This document shows, piece by piece, positions 52,684 to 61,800 of a DNA stretch of 64,000 nucleotides (the stretch's first letter is position 1; the number at the start of each line of letters is the position of its first letter). Below the pieces are notes generated by a model, which saw only the letters and a list, made by a program, of their open reading frames with translations, had not been told where the DNA came from and made no database searches. This DNA is from Kribbella pratensis. Lineage in GTDB: Bacteria; Actinomycetota; Actinomycetes; Propionibacteriales; Kribbellaceae. The stretch spans positions 496,001-560,000 of the forward strand of contig NZ_SODU01000005.1 of NCBI RefSeq assembly GCF_004366075.1. The letters run 5' to 3'. The position numbers and the translations under genes were made by a program.

Positions 52684-52869
52684 TCAGTCCTCTGACGGCA
52701 GGATGATCCAGAGCGCGATGTAGATCAGGAACTGCGGGCCGGGCAGGAGGCAGCTGATCACGAAGATCAGGCGCATCGTGTTGGAGGAGATACCGAACCG
52801 GCGAGCCAGACCGGCGCAGACACCGCCGATCCAGCGATCGTGTGACGGGCGGACCAGTGAGCTTGCCAT
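52684..52869 (-). CDS. small PspC-domain membrane protein
   Basis: This 61-residue protein has the PspC signature WIGGVCAGLARRFGIS followed by one hydrophobic segment (LIFVISCLLPGPQFLIYIALWIILP). It probably sits in the cytoplasmic membrane. PspC proteins take part in envelope-stress sensing elsewhere; no phage-shock partners are adjacent here. GGAAAGGAAA lies upstream of its ATG. Confidence 0.88.
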   Translation of the reverse strand: MASSLVRPSHDRWIGGVCAGLARRFGISSNTMRLIFVISCLLPGPQFLIYIALWIILPSED

Positions 52870-53064
52870 GATGAGTACCGTTTCCTTTCCACCGTTGGGC
52901 TTACCTCCACTATGACGGTGCCCACGGCGGATCTGATCCCCCTCGAGCGGTGTTCCAGGGTCCGCTCAGGGCTCCCCCGTACGACGATCGACGGGGCTCG
53001 CACCGCACCGGCCCCCAATTCGGGATTTCACCGAACTTCCTGCTACTGTTCTGCACGTTCCTGA

Positions 53065-53136
53065 GCCCCCGTAGCTCAGGGGATAGAGCACCGCCCTCCG
53101 GAGGCGGGTGCGCAGGTTCGAATCCTGCCGGGGGCG
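53065..53136 (+). tRNA. tRNA-Arg, anticodon CCG
   Basis: The 72-nt cloverleaf is complete: acceptor 53065-53071 with 53129-53135, D-arm GCTC/GAGC, anticodon stem CCGCC/GGCGG with loop CTCCGGA (anticodon CCG at 53098-53100), T-arm GCAGG/CCTGC with loop TTCGAAT, and discriminator G 53136. CCA is not encoded. It reads CGG codons. TGCTACTGT (53041-53049) may be an extended -10 promoter. Confidence 0.96.
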
Positions 53137-53137
53137 C

Positions 53138-53190
53138 GACCGATCTGGCCGATCTCTGTGCGCAGAAAGCGCGCACATTGATCGGTCTTT
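53138..53190 (+). terminator. terminator after tRNA-Arg
   Basis: GACCGATC (53138-53145) pairs with GATCGGTC (53180-53187), and an inner stem TGTGCGC/GCGCACA (53157-53163 with 53171-53177) extends it. TTT follows immediately (53188-53190) and a T-rich stretch continues. A GC-rich hairpin at 53229-53241 further downstream may stop the convergent AraC transcript. Confidence 0.65.
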
Positions 53191-53290
53191 GTGATTTCTG
53201 GGGGTGCGACCCTCAGCCCCCGCCCGGCGGGGCTTCGCCCCCCGGCCCCCCTTGGGATGTGGTGGGGCCGGGATGTGGTGCCCGAGGGAG

Positions 53291-54154
53291 TTAGGGGGTT
53301 CTGTCTTCGCCGGGGGTGGTGTTGAAGGCTCTTTGGTAGTCGCGGGTGAAGTGGCTGGGGCTGGCGTAGCCGAGTTCGTGGGCGATGGTGGCGACGGGGG
53401 TTGACCGGGTTCTCAGGTGGATGCGGGCCTCTTGGAGGCGCAGCTGCTTCTGGAACTGGATCGGGGTCATCGACGTCGCGGCGCGGAAGTGGCGGTGGAA
53501 GGTCGACGGGCTCATGCCGGCCAGGTCGGCCAGGTCGGCGATGCGGAGCTGCCGGCTCGAGTTGCGGCGGATCCAGCGGATCGCCTCGGCGATGTGAGCC
53601 AGCATGCCGTCGGCGAGGCCGATCTGACGAAGCAGGGCGCCTTGCTCGCCGGTGAGCAGCCGCCAAAGGATCTCCCGGCGGATGCCCGGCGCCAGCACGC
53701 GGACGTCGTCGGGGCGGTCCGCGATCCGCAGCAGCCGTACGACGGGATCCAGCAACTCGTCGCTCGCATCGCTCACCACCAGGCCGCCGTACTGCGCCGG
53801 ACGGGCCGGTGTCTCCAGCAGCAGCGGCGCGATCTCGGCCGGCTCGAGCCGCAGGCTGACGACCGTGAACGGCTCGTCGCGGCTCGCCTTCGCCGCCTGG
53901 CCGATCACCGGCAGATCCAGTGACGCGACCAGGTACTGCCCGGCGCCGTACTCGTACGGGACCCCGTTCAGCAGGGTCCGTTTGAGGCCCGAGGCAACGA
54001 TCGCCACCGACGGTTCCGCGACGCCGGCCTCCGGCTCGGTCGGGGCGTCGCGCCGGCTGATCCGGACACCCGGCAGCAGCTGCCGGGCGTGCTCCTGGTG
54101 GCGACCCGCGTCGTACCGGCAGATGAGGGCCCGCAGTTCGTCGAGCAGATCCAC
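53291..54154 (-). CDS. AraC-family regulator
   Basis: This 287-residue protein starts at GTG 54154. It has an AraC_N cupin-like domain (SVAIVASGLKRTLLNG, YGAGQYLVASLDLPV) and a C-terminal double helix-turn-helix (LRIADLADLAGMSPSTFHRHFRAATSMTPIQFQKQLRL, ATIAHELGYASPSHFTRDYQRAF, given here by key parts). It is divergent from an aldo/keto reductase, the probable target. Direct repeats in the 113-bp spacer fit AraC binding. Confidence 0.92.
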   Translation of the reverse strand: MDLLDELRALICRYDAGRHQEHARQLLPGVRISRRDAPTEPEAGVAEPSVAIVASGLKRTLLNGVPYEYGAGQYLVASLDLPVIGQAAKASRDEPFTVVSLRLEPAEIAPLLLETPARPAQYGGLVVSDASDELLDPVVRLLRIADRPDDVRVLAPGIRREILWRLLTGEQGALLRQIGLADGMLAHIAEAIRWIRRNSSRQLRIADLADLAGMSPSTFHRHFRAATSMTPIQFQKQLRLQEARIHLRTRSTPVATIAHELGYASPSHFTRDYQRAFNTTPGEDRTP

Positions 54155-54167
54155 GTCTCCAGATTGA

Positions 54168-54196
54168 CAGGATCGGGCAAGCCCGCGCCAGGATCG
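54168..54196. promoter_or_regulatory. direct-repeat binding site candidate for the AraC regulator
   Basis: CAGGATCG occurs at 54168-54175 and 54189-54196, 21 bp apart, two helical turns. AraC proteins bind direct half-sites on one face of the helix. The pair lies in the divergent spacer; a TTGACA at 54164-54169 overlaps the first copy, but no good -10 box follows. Confidence 0.45.
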
Positions 54197-54267
54197 CGCT
54201 CACGCTGCCGCCGCGACGGCTGGTCTGATCGAGAGCAGATATCCACCAGCAGGAACGGAGTACGGCA

Positions 54268-55287
54268 GTGAAACGACGCATTCTCGGCGCGACCGGCCTG
54301 TCCGTCAGCGAGTTCGCACTCGGCGCGATGATGTTCGGCGCCATGGGCAACCCCGACCACGAGGACGCCGTACGCATCATCGGCAACGCCCTGGACGCGG
54401 GCATCAACCTGATCGACACCGCCGACGTCTACTCCGGCGGCGAGTCCGAGGAGATCGTCGGTACGGCGATCAGGAACCGGCGCGACGAGGTGATCCTGGC
54501 GACCAAGTTCGGCATGCCGATGGGCGCGGACCCGAACCAGCGCGGGGCCTCCCGGCGCTGGATCGTGCGGTCCGTCGAGAACAGCCTGCAGCGGCTCGGC
54601 ACCGACCACCTCGACCTGTACCAGCTGCACCGCCCCGACCACGACACCGATCAGGACGAGACCTTGTCCGCGTTGTCGGATCTCGTCCAGGCCGGAAAGA
54701 TCCTGGCCTTCGGCTCCTCGATGTTCCCGGCGGAGACGATCGTCGAGGCGCAGTGGGCCGCCGAGCGCCGCGGCACGCACCGCTACCTGATCGAGCAGTG
54801 CATGTACTCGATCTTCACCCGGCGACCGGAGGCATCGGTCTTCCCGGTCACGCAGCGGCACGGGCTGGGAGTGCTCACGTTCAGCCCGTTGAACGGAGGC
54901 TGGCTCTCAGGACGCACAGACCTGGCAGCGAGCCACCGGGCGACGATCCGGCCGTCCAGCTACGACCCCTCGAGTCCGACCAGTCAGGCGAAGGCGGAAG
55001 CAGCGGCAAAGCTCGCCGCCCTCGCAGCCGAGGCCGGTATGACGTTGCCGCACCTGGCGACCGCGTTCGTCCGCGCGCATCCGGCGGTGACGTCGGTGAT
55101 CATCGGCCCTCGTACCCAGGAGCAGCTCGACAGCCTGTTGTCCGGCGCCGAGATCGAGCTGTCCGCGGACCTGCTCGACCGGATCGACGAGATCGTGCCG
55201 CCGGGCACGGAACTGGACGCGGCGGACAACTACGCGACCACTCCCCCGGCGATCGAGCACGCTCACCTGCGCCGGCGCCTCACCTGA
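54268..55287 (+). CDS. aldo/keto reductase
   Basis: This 339-residue enzyme starts at GTG 54268. The full catalytic tetrad is present: Asp 50, Tyr 55, Lys 80 and His 121. TIM-barrel and NADPH-binding motifs (IIGPRTQEQLDSLL) are normal. It should reduce aldehydes or ketones, in the cytosol. The divergent AraC regulator suggests inducible expression, as in quinone- or aldehyde-responsive YqhC/YqhD-like pairs. Confidence 0.93.
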   Translation: MKRRILGATGLSVSEFALGAMMFGAMGNPDHEDAVRIIGNALDAGINLIDTADVYSGGESEEIVGTAIRNRRDEVILATKFGMPMGADPNQRGASRRWIVRSVENSLQRLGTDHLDLYQLHRPDHDTDQDETLSALSDLVQAGKILAFGSSMFPAETIVEAQWAAERRGTHRYLIEQCMYSIFTRRPEASVFPVTQRHGLGVLTFSPLNGGWLSGRTDLAASHRATIRPSSYDPSSPTSQAKAEAAAKLAALAAEAGMTLPHLATAFVRAHPAVTSVIIGPRTQEQLDSLLSGAEIELSADLLDRIDEIVPPGTELDAADNYATTPPAIEHAHLRRRLT

Positions 55288-55330
55288 TGCCTGCCGCGGC
55301 AGTAGTCCAGATCGCCTGCACGGACTGGGA

Positions 55331-55864
55331 TCAGCTGTCGGGTAGCGAGAACATCGACAGGACTACGCGGTCCTTGCCTGGGGACTCGGCCAGGTAGGGG
55401 GCGATCAGCTCCTCGAAGGCTGACCGGAACGCGGTCATGTCGTCCGGGCTGAGGTAGAGGGCCAGTTGTGAGTAGCCCAGCTGGTGGAGCCGCGGGTACA
55501 GGTCACCGCTCTCGACGACACGATCGAAGTCGGCGGCCAGGCGGGTCAGCATCATCAGGAACGCCTGCCGGTGCTGGTCCGGTGTCATCGCCCGCGCCTC
55601 GCGCTCGTCGATCCGGCCGACCTTCGTCTGGTCGAGACCGAGTGTGCGCTCCGTGGTGCCGCGGATCTTCCGCTCGCGCACCACCGTCAGGTAGCCGGCG
55701 TCGATCAGCGCGGCGACGTGCCGGTAGAGCGTCGTGGCGGGGACGTCGGGCAGGTCGCGTTTCAGGTCCGTGGTGGTGACCTCACGGCCTAGCACCCGCT
55801 GCACGATGCGCCAGCGGATCGGGTGCAGCAGAACGTCCAGCACCGGGGTCGGCGACTCCTCCAT
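55331..55864 (-). CDS. winged-helix (ArsR-like, HTH_20) regulator
   Basis: This 177-residue protein has an N-terminal winged helix (VLLHPIRWRIVQRVLGREVTTTDLKRDLPDVPATTLYRHVAAL in outline) of the ArsR/HTH_20 type. A helical C-terminal half follows, probably for dimerisation or ligand binding. It is divergent from the serine hydrolase, with an inverted repeat just downstream of its own predicted transcription start, suggesting autorepression and control of the hydrolase. Confidence 0.88.
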   Translation of the reverse strand: MEESPTPVLDVLLHPIRWRIVQRVLGREVTTTDLKRDLPDVPATTLYRHVAALIDAGYLTVVRERKIRGTTERTLGLDQTKVGRIDEREARAMTPDQHRQAFLMMLTRLAADFDRVVESGDLYPRLHQLGYSQLALYLSPDDMTAFRSAFEELIAPYLAESPGKDRVVLSMFSLPDS

Positions 55865-55889
55865 CGGCTCTCCATCAGGGATCTTTCAG

Positions 55890-55905
55890 GGTATCCATTG
55901 ATACC
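55890..55905. promoter_or_regulatory. inverted-repeat operator between regulator and serine hydrolase
   Basis: GGTATC-catt-GATACC is a perfect 6-bp inverted repeat. An AT-rich element (TATTAT on the minus strand at 55916-55921, TAATAAT on the plus strand) next to it can serve as -10 box in either direction. The repeat would lie about 5-20 bases downstream of the regulator start site, a typical autorepressor position. Confidence 0.55.
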
Positions 55906-55962
55906 AACTCTGGTAATAATAGCGGAATCGGAAGCATTCCTACTCGCCCGAGGAGACGTGAC

Positions 55963-57483
55963 GTGTCGCTCACCCGTCGTACCGTGCTCAAGTCCGCGGC
56001 CGCTGCCGTACCGGTTGCTGCGTTGACCACGTTGACCACACTGCCCTCATCGGCCACCACCAGCAGGGAACCGGCCGCGATCGGCCGGCTGGCCGAGAAG
56101 ATCGAGGCCGGGATGGCGAAGTACGCGATCCCCGGAGCCGGTCTCGGCGTCTGGTACCGCGGCCGGGAGTACGTCCGCGGCTTCGGGGTCACCAGCGTGG
56201 ACACCGGCGAACCGGTCTCCGGCGACACCGTGTTCCGGATCGGCTCGACCTCCAAGACGTTCACCGCGACCGCGATCATGCGGCTCGTCGAACGCGGCCG
56301 GATCAGCCTGGACCGACCGGTCCGCGCGTACCTGCCGGACTTCGCGACGCAGGACGCCTCGGTCGCGGCGCGAGTCACGGTCCGGCAGTTGCTGAACCAC
56401 ACGGCCGGCTGGCAGGGCGACTACTTCGAGGACACCGGCCAGGGCGACGAGGCGCTCGCGCAGTACGTCGCCGGTATGACGAAGGTCCCGCAGCTCACGC
56501 CGCTCGGGAAGGTGTTCTCGTACAACAACGCGGCGATCGGTGTGGCCGGGCGGATCATCGAGGTGGTGACCGGTAAGCCGTACGAGACCGCCGCCCGCGA
56601 GTTGGTCGTGGATCCGCTCGGACTCGCGCACAGCCGGTTCTTCCGCAGTGAGCTCGACGGCTTCAGCGTCGCCGCGTCGCACAACATCGTCGACGGAAAG
56701 CCGGTCGTCGAGCCGTCGTTCGACGCGATGCCGCGGGCGCTGCACTCGGTCGGCGGCCTGATCTCGAGCGCACGGGACCAGCTCCGGTACGCGCGGTACC
56801 ACCTGGGACACCGAGACCTCCCCCAACTGCTCAGCGACCGCAGCAGGCTCGCTATGCAGTCGCACCCGGGTCCGGGCGGCACGCTGTTCGTCGAGCTGAA
56901 CGGCGTAGGAGTCACCTGGATGCTGCGTCCGACCGCCCAGGGCCCGACGGTGGTGCAGCACGGCGGGGACTGGTCAGGTCAGCACTCCGGCTTCCTGTTC
57001 GTACCGCAGCGGGACTTCGCGATCACGTTGCTCACCAACTCCGAGAGCGGTCCATCTCTGGTGGCAGAGCTGTTCGCGGACGACTGGGCACTGCAGGAGC
57101 TCGCCGGCGTCACCAACCTGCCCGCCGTACCGCGGCAGCTGCCGCCGAGCCGGCTGGCCGCCTACGAAGGCACCTACGTCTCCCAGCAGATCGGTTTCGA
57201 CGGCAAGCCGGAGGAGCTCGACCTCGACCTCACCGCCGACAGCGGCGAACTGGTCGCCGGCGTGGGCGGACAGGCTCTGTTCCGATTCGCCTTCTATCGC
57301 AAGGATTACGTTCTCGCGCAGAACCCGGACGGCACGCCGACGCACGTCCGCGCCAACTTCGTCCGCGGCACCGACGGACAGGTCGAATGGCTCCGGTACG
57401 GCGGCCGCCTGTTCCGCCGTCAACCAGCCACCAAGAAGACACTCCGTCCGGCCAAGCTCCGCCACCCCGCCACGGTCTGGTAA
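55963..57483 (+). CDS. Tat-exported serine beta-lactamase-like hydrolase
   Basis: This 506-residue protein starts at GTG 55963 with GAGGAG upstream. A twin-arginine signal (LTRRTVLKS) precedes the class C/DD-peptidase-like domain. The domain has the nucleophile SxxK (Ser 95-Lys 98), YNN (187-189) and an HGG triad element (VVQHGGDWSG). A lipocalin-like C-terminal domain (about residues 395-490) follows. Such proteins are esterases, D-amino-acid peptidases or, rarely, beta-lactamases. It is exported and probably regulated by the divergent winged-helix protein. Confidence 0.9.
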   Translation: MSLTRRTVLKSAAAAVPVAALTTLTTLPSSATTSREPAAIGRLAEKIEAGMAKYAIPGAGLGVWYRGREYVRGFGVTSVDTGEPVSGDTVFRIGSTSKTFTATAIMRLVERGRISLDRPVRAYLPDFATQDASVAARVTVRQLLNHTAGWQGDYFEDTGQGDEALAQYVAGMTKVPQLTPLGKVFSYNNAAIGVAGRIIEVVTGKPYETAARELVVDPLGLAHSRFFRSELDGFSVAASHNIVDGKPVVEPSFDAMPRALHSVGGLISSARDQLRYARYHLGHRDLPQLLSDRSRLAMQSHPGPGGTLFVELNGVGVTWMLRPTAQGPTVVQHGGDWSGQHSGFLFVPQRDFAITLLTNSESGPSLVAELFADDWALQELAGVTNLPAVPRQLPPSRLAAYEGTYVSQQIGFDGKPEELDLDLTADSGELVAGVGGQALFRFAFYRKDYVLAQNPDGTPTHVRANFVRGTDGQVEWLRYGGRLFRRQPATKKTLRPAKLRHPATVW

Positions 57484-57526
57484 TTCGCCCGACCCGGATC
57501 GAGACTGAATCCGGGGGTGGGTTCGG

Positions 57527-58891
57527 ATGGACGTAATGGGGGCCGTGTCGCGGGACGCCGTCATCGTGATCCCGGGAATCATGGGGAGTTCGCTGGTCGA
57601 TGTCGAGTCGGGAGACGTCCTGTGGGGCCTCGACGACGCGAGTTGGTGGGTCAGCGCGTGGACGACGGGAAGAGCGCTCAAACGTTTGGCTGTCACGGAT
57701 GATGAACGGGCCGGCCGGACCGGCCGCGTCCGTGCCGGCGGGCTGTTGCGCTTCCCGGCGTTCGCACCGGTGCTGAAAGGCTTCGAGCCGTACACGAAGT
57801 TGCTGACGGGGATCGGACCCGTGCTCGCACATCCGGATGCGTTGTGCGAGTTTCCCTACGACTGGCGGCTGTCCGTGGAACACAACGCGCACGAACTCGA
57901 GCGACTGGTCGACCGGCACCTGTCCCAGTGGCAGGCGCATCCGTCGGGCAGCGCCGACGCGAAGGTCGTCCTGGTCGCGCACTCGATGGGCGGCCTGATC
58001 GCCCGGTACTACCTGCACGTGCTCGGCGGTGCGTCCGACGTCCGTACGACGGTCACGCTCGGCACGCCGTACTACGGCTCCGTGAAGTCGGCGTACATCC
58101 TGAGCTCGGGAGACGGCCTGCCGATTCCCCGCAGGCGGCTCCGCGCACTGGTCCGGCACATGCCCGGGCTGTACGACCTGCTGCCTTTCTACCGATGTGT
58201 CGACGAGGGTGCGACTGCCCGCCGGCTCGAGCCGAATGACATCGCGAGTCTTGATGGAGACCGGGAACTTGCCGACGAATCCCTTCTGCGGCACGACAAA
58301 CTGATGGAAGGGGACGCCGGCAGTCTGCGGCTGCTCATCGGCGTCGAACAGCCGACGATGCAGAGTATGTCGGTGCGCGACGGCGTACTGACGCCCCTCA
58401 TGCACACCTGCATCACCGACCCGGCCGGAGTGATCAGGGAGCGGCTGGATCTGCGCGGAGACGGCACGGTGTTCCGCCGGTCGGCCGCCGGATTCGGCCT
58501 GTCCCCCGGCACGCTCCCGCAGTCCCACGGCGCCGTTGCCGCGACCGAGGAAGCCATCTCCCACGTGCGCGACGTCCTGACCAACGACATCGCCGGTCCC
58601 CCACTCGGCCCCGGGGAGATCGGGATCGACGTACCCGATGTCGTCTCCGTGGCCGAGCCGCTGACGATCACAGTGACCGGTGCGGACGCGACCGGTACGA
58701 CGTGCCGGGTCGTCGACGTCTTCAGCCGTTGGCAGGTCGCCGTGCCGCCGTTGCAGCGTCGCGACGGGGCGCTGACCGCATCGGTCGTTCTCGGGGAGCC
58801 GGGCGTCTACCGGGTCGAGGTGAAGGGCGGCGGCGCATCCGCCGTCACCGAGCAGGTACTTGCGGTCCCACCAGAAGAGGCGGGCCAATGA
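57527..58891 (+). CDS. PGAP1/LCAT-like lipase, putative effector partner of the caspase-STAND protein
   Basis: This 454-residue protein starts at ATG 57527 (GGGGGTGGG upstream; ATG 57536 also possible). An alpha/beta hydrolase of the lecithin-cholesterol-acyltransferase/PGAP1 type occupies residues 1-345: VIVIPGIMGSSL oxyanion strand, FPYDWRLS, nucleophile Ser 153 in AHSMGG, GTPYYGS, Asp 312 in RGDGTV and His 334 in PQSHGAV. All three catalytic residues are visible. The last ~100 residues form a separate Ig-like beta-sandwich (PLTITVTGADATG, GVYRVEVKGGG). No signal peptide is seen, so the lipase stays in the cytosol. Its stop overlaps the next start (ATGA). A phospholipid-cleaving effector controlled by its partner is the likely role. 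Confidence 0.85.
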   Translation: MDVMGAVSRDAVIVIPGIMGSSLVDVESGDVLWGLDDASWWVSAWTTGRALKRLAVTDDERAGRTGRVRAGGLLRFPAFAPVLKGFEPYTKLLTGIGPVLAHPDALCEFPYDWRLSVEHNAHELERLVDRHLSQWQAHPSGSADAKVVLVAHSMGGLIARYYLHVLGGASDVRTTVTLGTPYYGSVKSAYILSSGDGLPIPRRRLRALVRHMPGLYDLLPFYRCVDEGATARRLEPNDIASLDGDRELADESLLRHDKLMEGDAGSLRLLIGVEQPTMQSMSVRDGVLTPLMHTCITDPAGVIRERLDLRGDGTVFRRSAAGFGLSPGTLPQSHGAVAATEEAISHVRDVLTNDIAGPPLGPGEIGIDVPDVVSVAEPLTITVTGADATGTTCRVVDVFSRWQVAVPPLQRRDGALTASVVLGEPGVYRVEVKGGGASAVTEQVLAVPPEEAGQ

Positions 58892-61800
58892 GCGAGCCGG
58901 CTTTCGCCATCTATCCCATCCCGATCGCTGCCTACAGCACCGAGGTACGGCGGCCGTTCGCGTCGATCCCCGCCGAGGACGACGCCAAGGCGATCGCTGA
59001 CCTGCTCACGCCGTACGGCGGGGTCGTACACCACTGGACCGACTCCCAGCCGAACGCCGAGTGGGTGAAGCAGGAACTGGGCGCTTGGGCCGGGCGTGAC
59101 GGGCCGCGGAGTTCGGTCCTCCTCTGGGTGGGCCATGGCGAGTCGGACACGGAGGATGCCTGGCTGGCGTCGTACAACAGCACGCAGCACATGAAGGGCT
59201 CCGGCCACCACGCGGAGGAACTGGCGACCCACCTGGCGGACGAATGGGCCGGCCGCAGCGATGACCCCGGGGCATGGGCGCTGGTCGTCATCGAGGCCTG
59301 CGGCGCGGAGCGGTTCGTCCAACTGCTCGCGGCGAAGATCCTGTCCACGACGAATCCGGCGAAACGCTTCGCGCTGCTCGGTGGCGGCGGCACCGGATCA
59401 GGCTTCCTCAAGGCGGTGCCGAAGGCGCTGGAACTGGCGTTGAAGTCCTTCACGGCCAACGACGAGGTGATCCGGGTGGCCGACCTGGTCGGCCGGACGG
59501 AAGGCTTTCTGGCGTTCGGCTTCGCGATCCCGATCGGGCTCGGCCCGGCCCGGCCGCTCGTCCCGCCACCGCGGCCGCTCCTCGCCGGCGTCACCGCCAC
59601 CCAGGACGTGTATCTCGAGCTGGAGGCATTCCTTGCCGGTCTGCCGACGGATCAGCGCAAGTTCTTCGTGCCCAAGGCGCAGGGGGCAGAGCTCGGTGAG
59701 CCGACCTGGTACTTCGAGGGACGCGGCCGCGAGCAACGGCAAATTTCCGAGTGGCTGCGCACAACTGGTTCCGGGCTGCTCGCCGTCACCGGGCCGGCCG
59801 GCTCGGGCAAGTCCGCCGTCCTGGGCAACCTCGTCGTACACAGCAACCCGTCACTGCGCGAGTTGCTGATCCGCGCCAGTCAGGTCAAGCAGCTGGCCGC
59901 ACCGGAGCAGCCGCCGGACGACGTCTTCGATGCCACGGTCCTGCTCACCGGTCTGACGACCACCGAGATGGTCAACCGGCTGAACGCCGATCTCCGGGGG
60001 GAGCAGGATGCCTCCACCACGCTCGACGGCCTACTGACAGCGGTCGAGGGCCGCACGGTCATGGTCGATGCGCTGGACGAGGCCCAGGACCCGCTCGCGG
60101 CAGCCGCTGTACTGCGGCAGTTGTCCGAGGTCCCCGGCTGCCGGATCGTCGTCGGCACCCGCCGTTCGACCAGCGAAGGCCCTGACCTGTTGGAGCCGGT
60201 GGACACGAACCTGCTCGACCATCTCCAGCCGGCGGGCACCGTGACGGTCGACCTCGATGCCGACGCGGTGACGAGGTACGTCGAGCATCGGTTGAACTCG
60301 CTGCCGATCGACACGGGCACCGCGGCCGCGGCCGCGCGCAGCGTCGGCGCGCACAAGAGGCACTTCCTCCATGCCAGGCTGGCTGTGCACGAGATCCTCG
60401 CCCGGCCCGAGTTGCTGACCGCTGAGGCGCGGCCCGAGCTCGCAGACCTGTTGGCGCAGGACCATCGTGGTTTGTTCGCGACCGCGGTAGAGCGGCTGAC
60501 AGTTGCCGACCGCAGCTTCCGTCCGTTGCTGGAAGCCCTTGCCCATGCCCGCGGCCGGGGTCTGCCCCGGGCCGACGGCATCTGGGCCACAGCCGCTGGA
60601 GCGTTCACGCCAAGCCCGCCCGGCGAGGCCGATCTCGACAACCTGCTGGTTGCGGCGGCGCCGTACGTCATGCTCGACGGGGAGCACGGTCAAAGCACGT
60701 ACCGGCTGGCCCACCAGACGTTCGTGGAGCACTTCCACGCGCAACCGTCGTACGCCGCCGGCCACCGGCGGATCGCGCGAGCGCTGGCCGGGCGGCAGCG
60801 GTCGGCGACGGACGGTTGGGCGGACGCGAACTTCTACCCGGTTCGCTACCTCGCCGAGCATCTGGTGGTTGACGCGGACCGGATCGCACCGGCTTCCGAG
60901 GCGGTCGTCGACCTGGTGACCGATGCCGGCTGGCTGACCCGCGCGGTCGGCCTGCTGGGCGTCGACCAGACCGACGCGGTCATCACCGCGGCCAAGGCCG
61001 TGATCGAACAGAACGCGTCGCGCGACGACGCGACGGTGACCAGGTTCCAGACCGTTGACGTGATGGAACGGGCCCTCCGCCGGAGCCGGACCGCTCTCAC
61101 TCGCGACCCCACCCAGCTCGCGGGTCAGTTGCACGCCCGGCTGAAGGAGTTCCCCGGCCCCTCGATGACCGGGCTGGGCGATGCGGTCGGCCGACTCGCG
61201 ACCGTGCCTTGGCTGCGGATGGTCGAGGGCAGCCTCGACTGGAGAGCAGATCTCGAGTCGACCTACAGCACTACCGGCAAGGTCCGTGGTCTCGGCTTCG
61301 GCCACGTCGACGACCGGCCCGTGGTCGCGATCGCGGTCGACACCCGGATCGAGTTGTGGGATCCGCGGACCGGCGTACCGGATGTCATGTCGATGATCGC
61401 GCTCGAGCACCGCGCGACCGCCGTGGCGATGTCCGTCATCGATGGTCGCCCGGTCGTGGTCACCTCGGCCGGGTACGACCGGATCCTCGAGGTATGGGAC
61501 GCCCGCACCAAGGAACGCATCGCCGCGGCGGACGTCGGCCTCGGTCACGCCATCGGGGTCGGCCGGGTCGACGGGCGGCTGGTCATCGCCGGTGTCGACA
61601 TCGACCGCACGCCGAGGATGGTCGACGCCGTGACCTTGCAGCCGTTCGACGTTCCACCGGCGCTCGAGGCCCTCGACGTTCGTGGCTTCGGGATCGAGGA
61701 CGACGGCGCGCTGGTGCTGCTGGCCGTGCAGGACGAGCCGGTCCCGGACCGCGCCCATCGCATTCTGCTGATCAATCCCGCCGATAGCCGCGAGGTCTGG

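Noticed and set aside
53065..53290. Integration site at the tRNA-Arg gene
   Set aside because: No integrase gene and no duplicate of the tRNA 3' end was seen nearby; the downstream hairpins are adequately explained as terminators.
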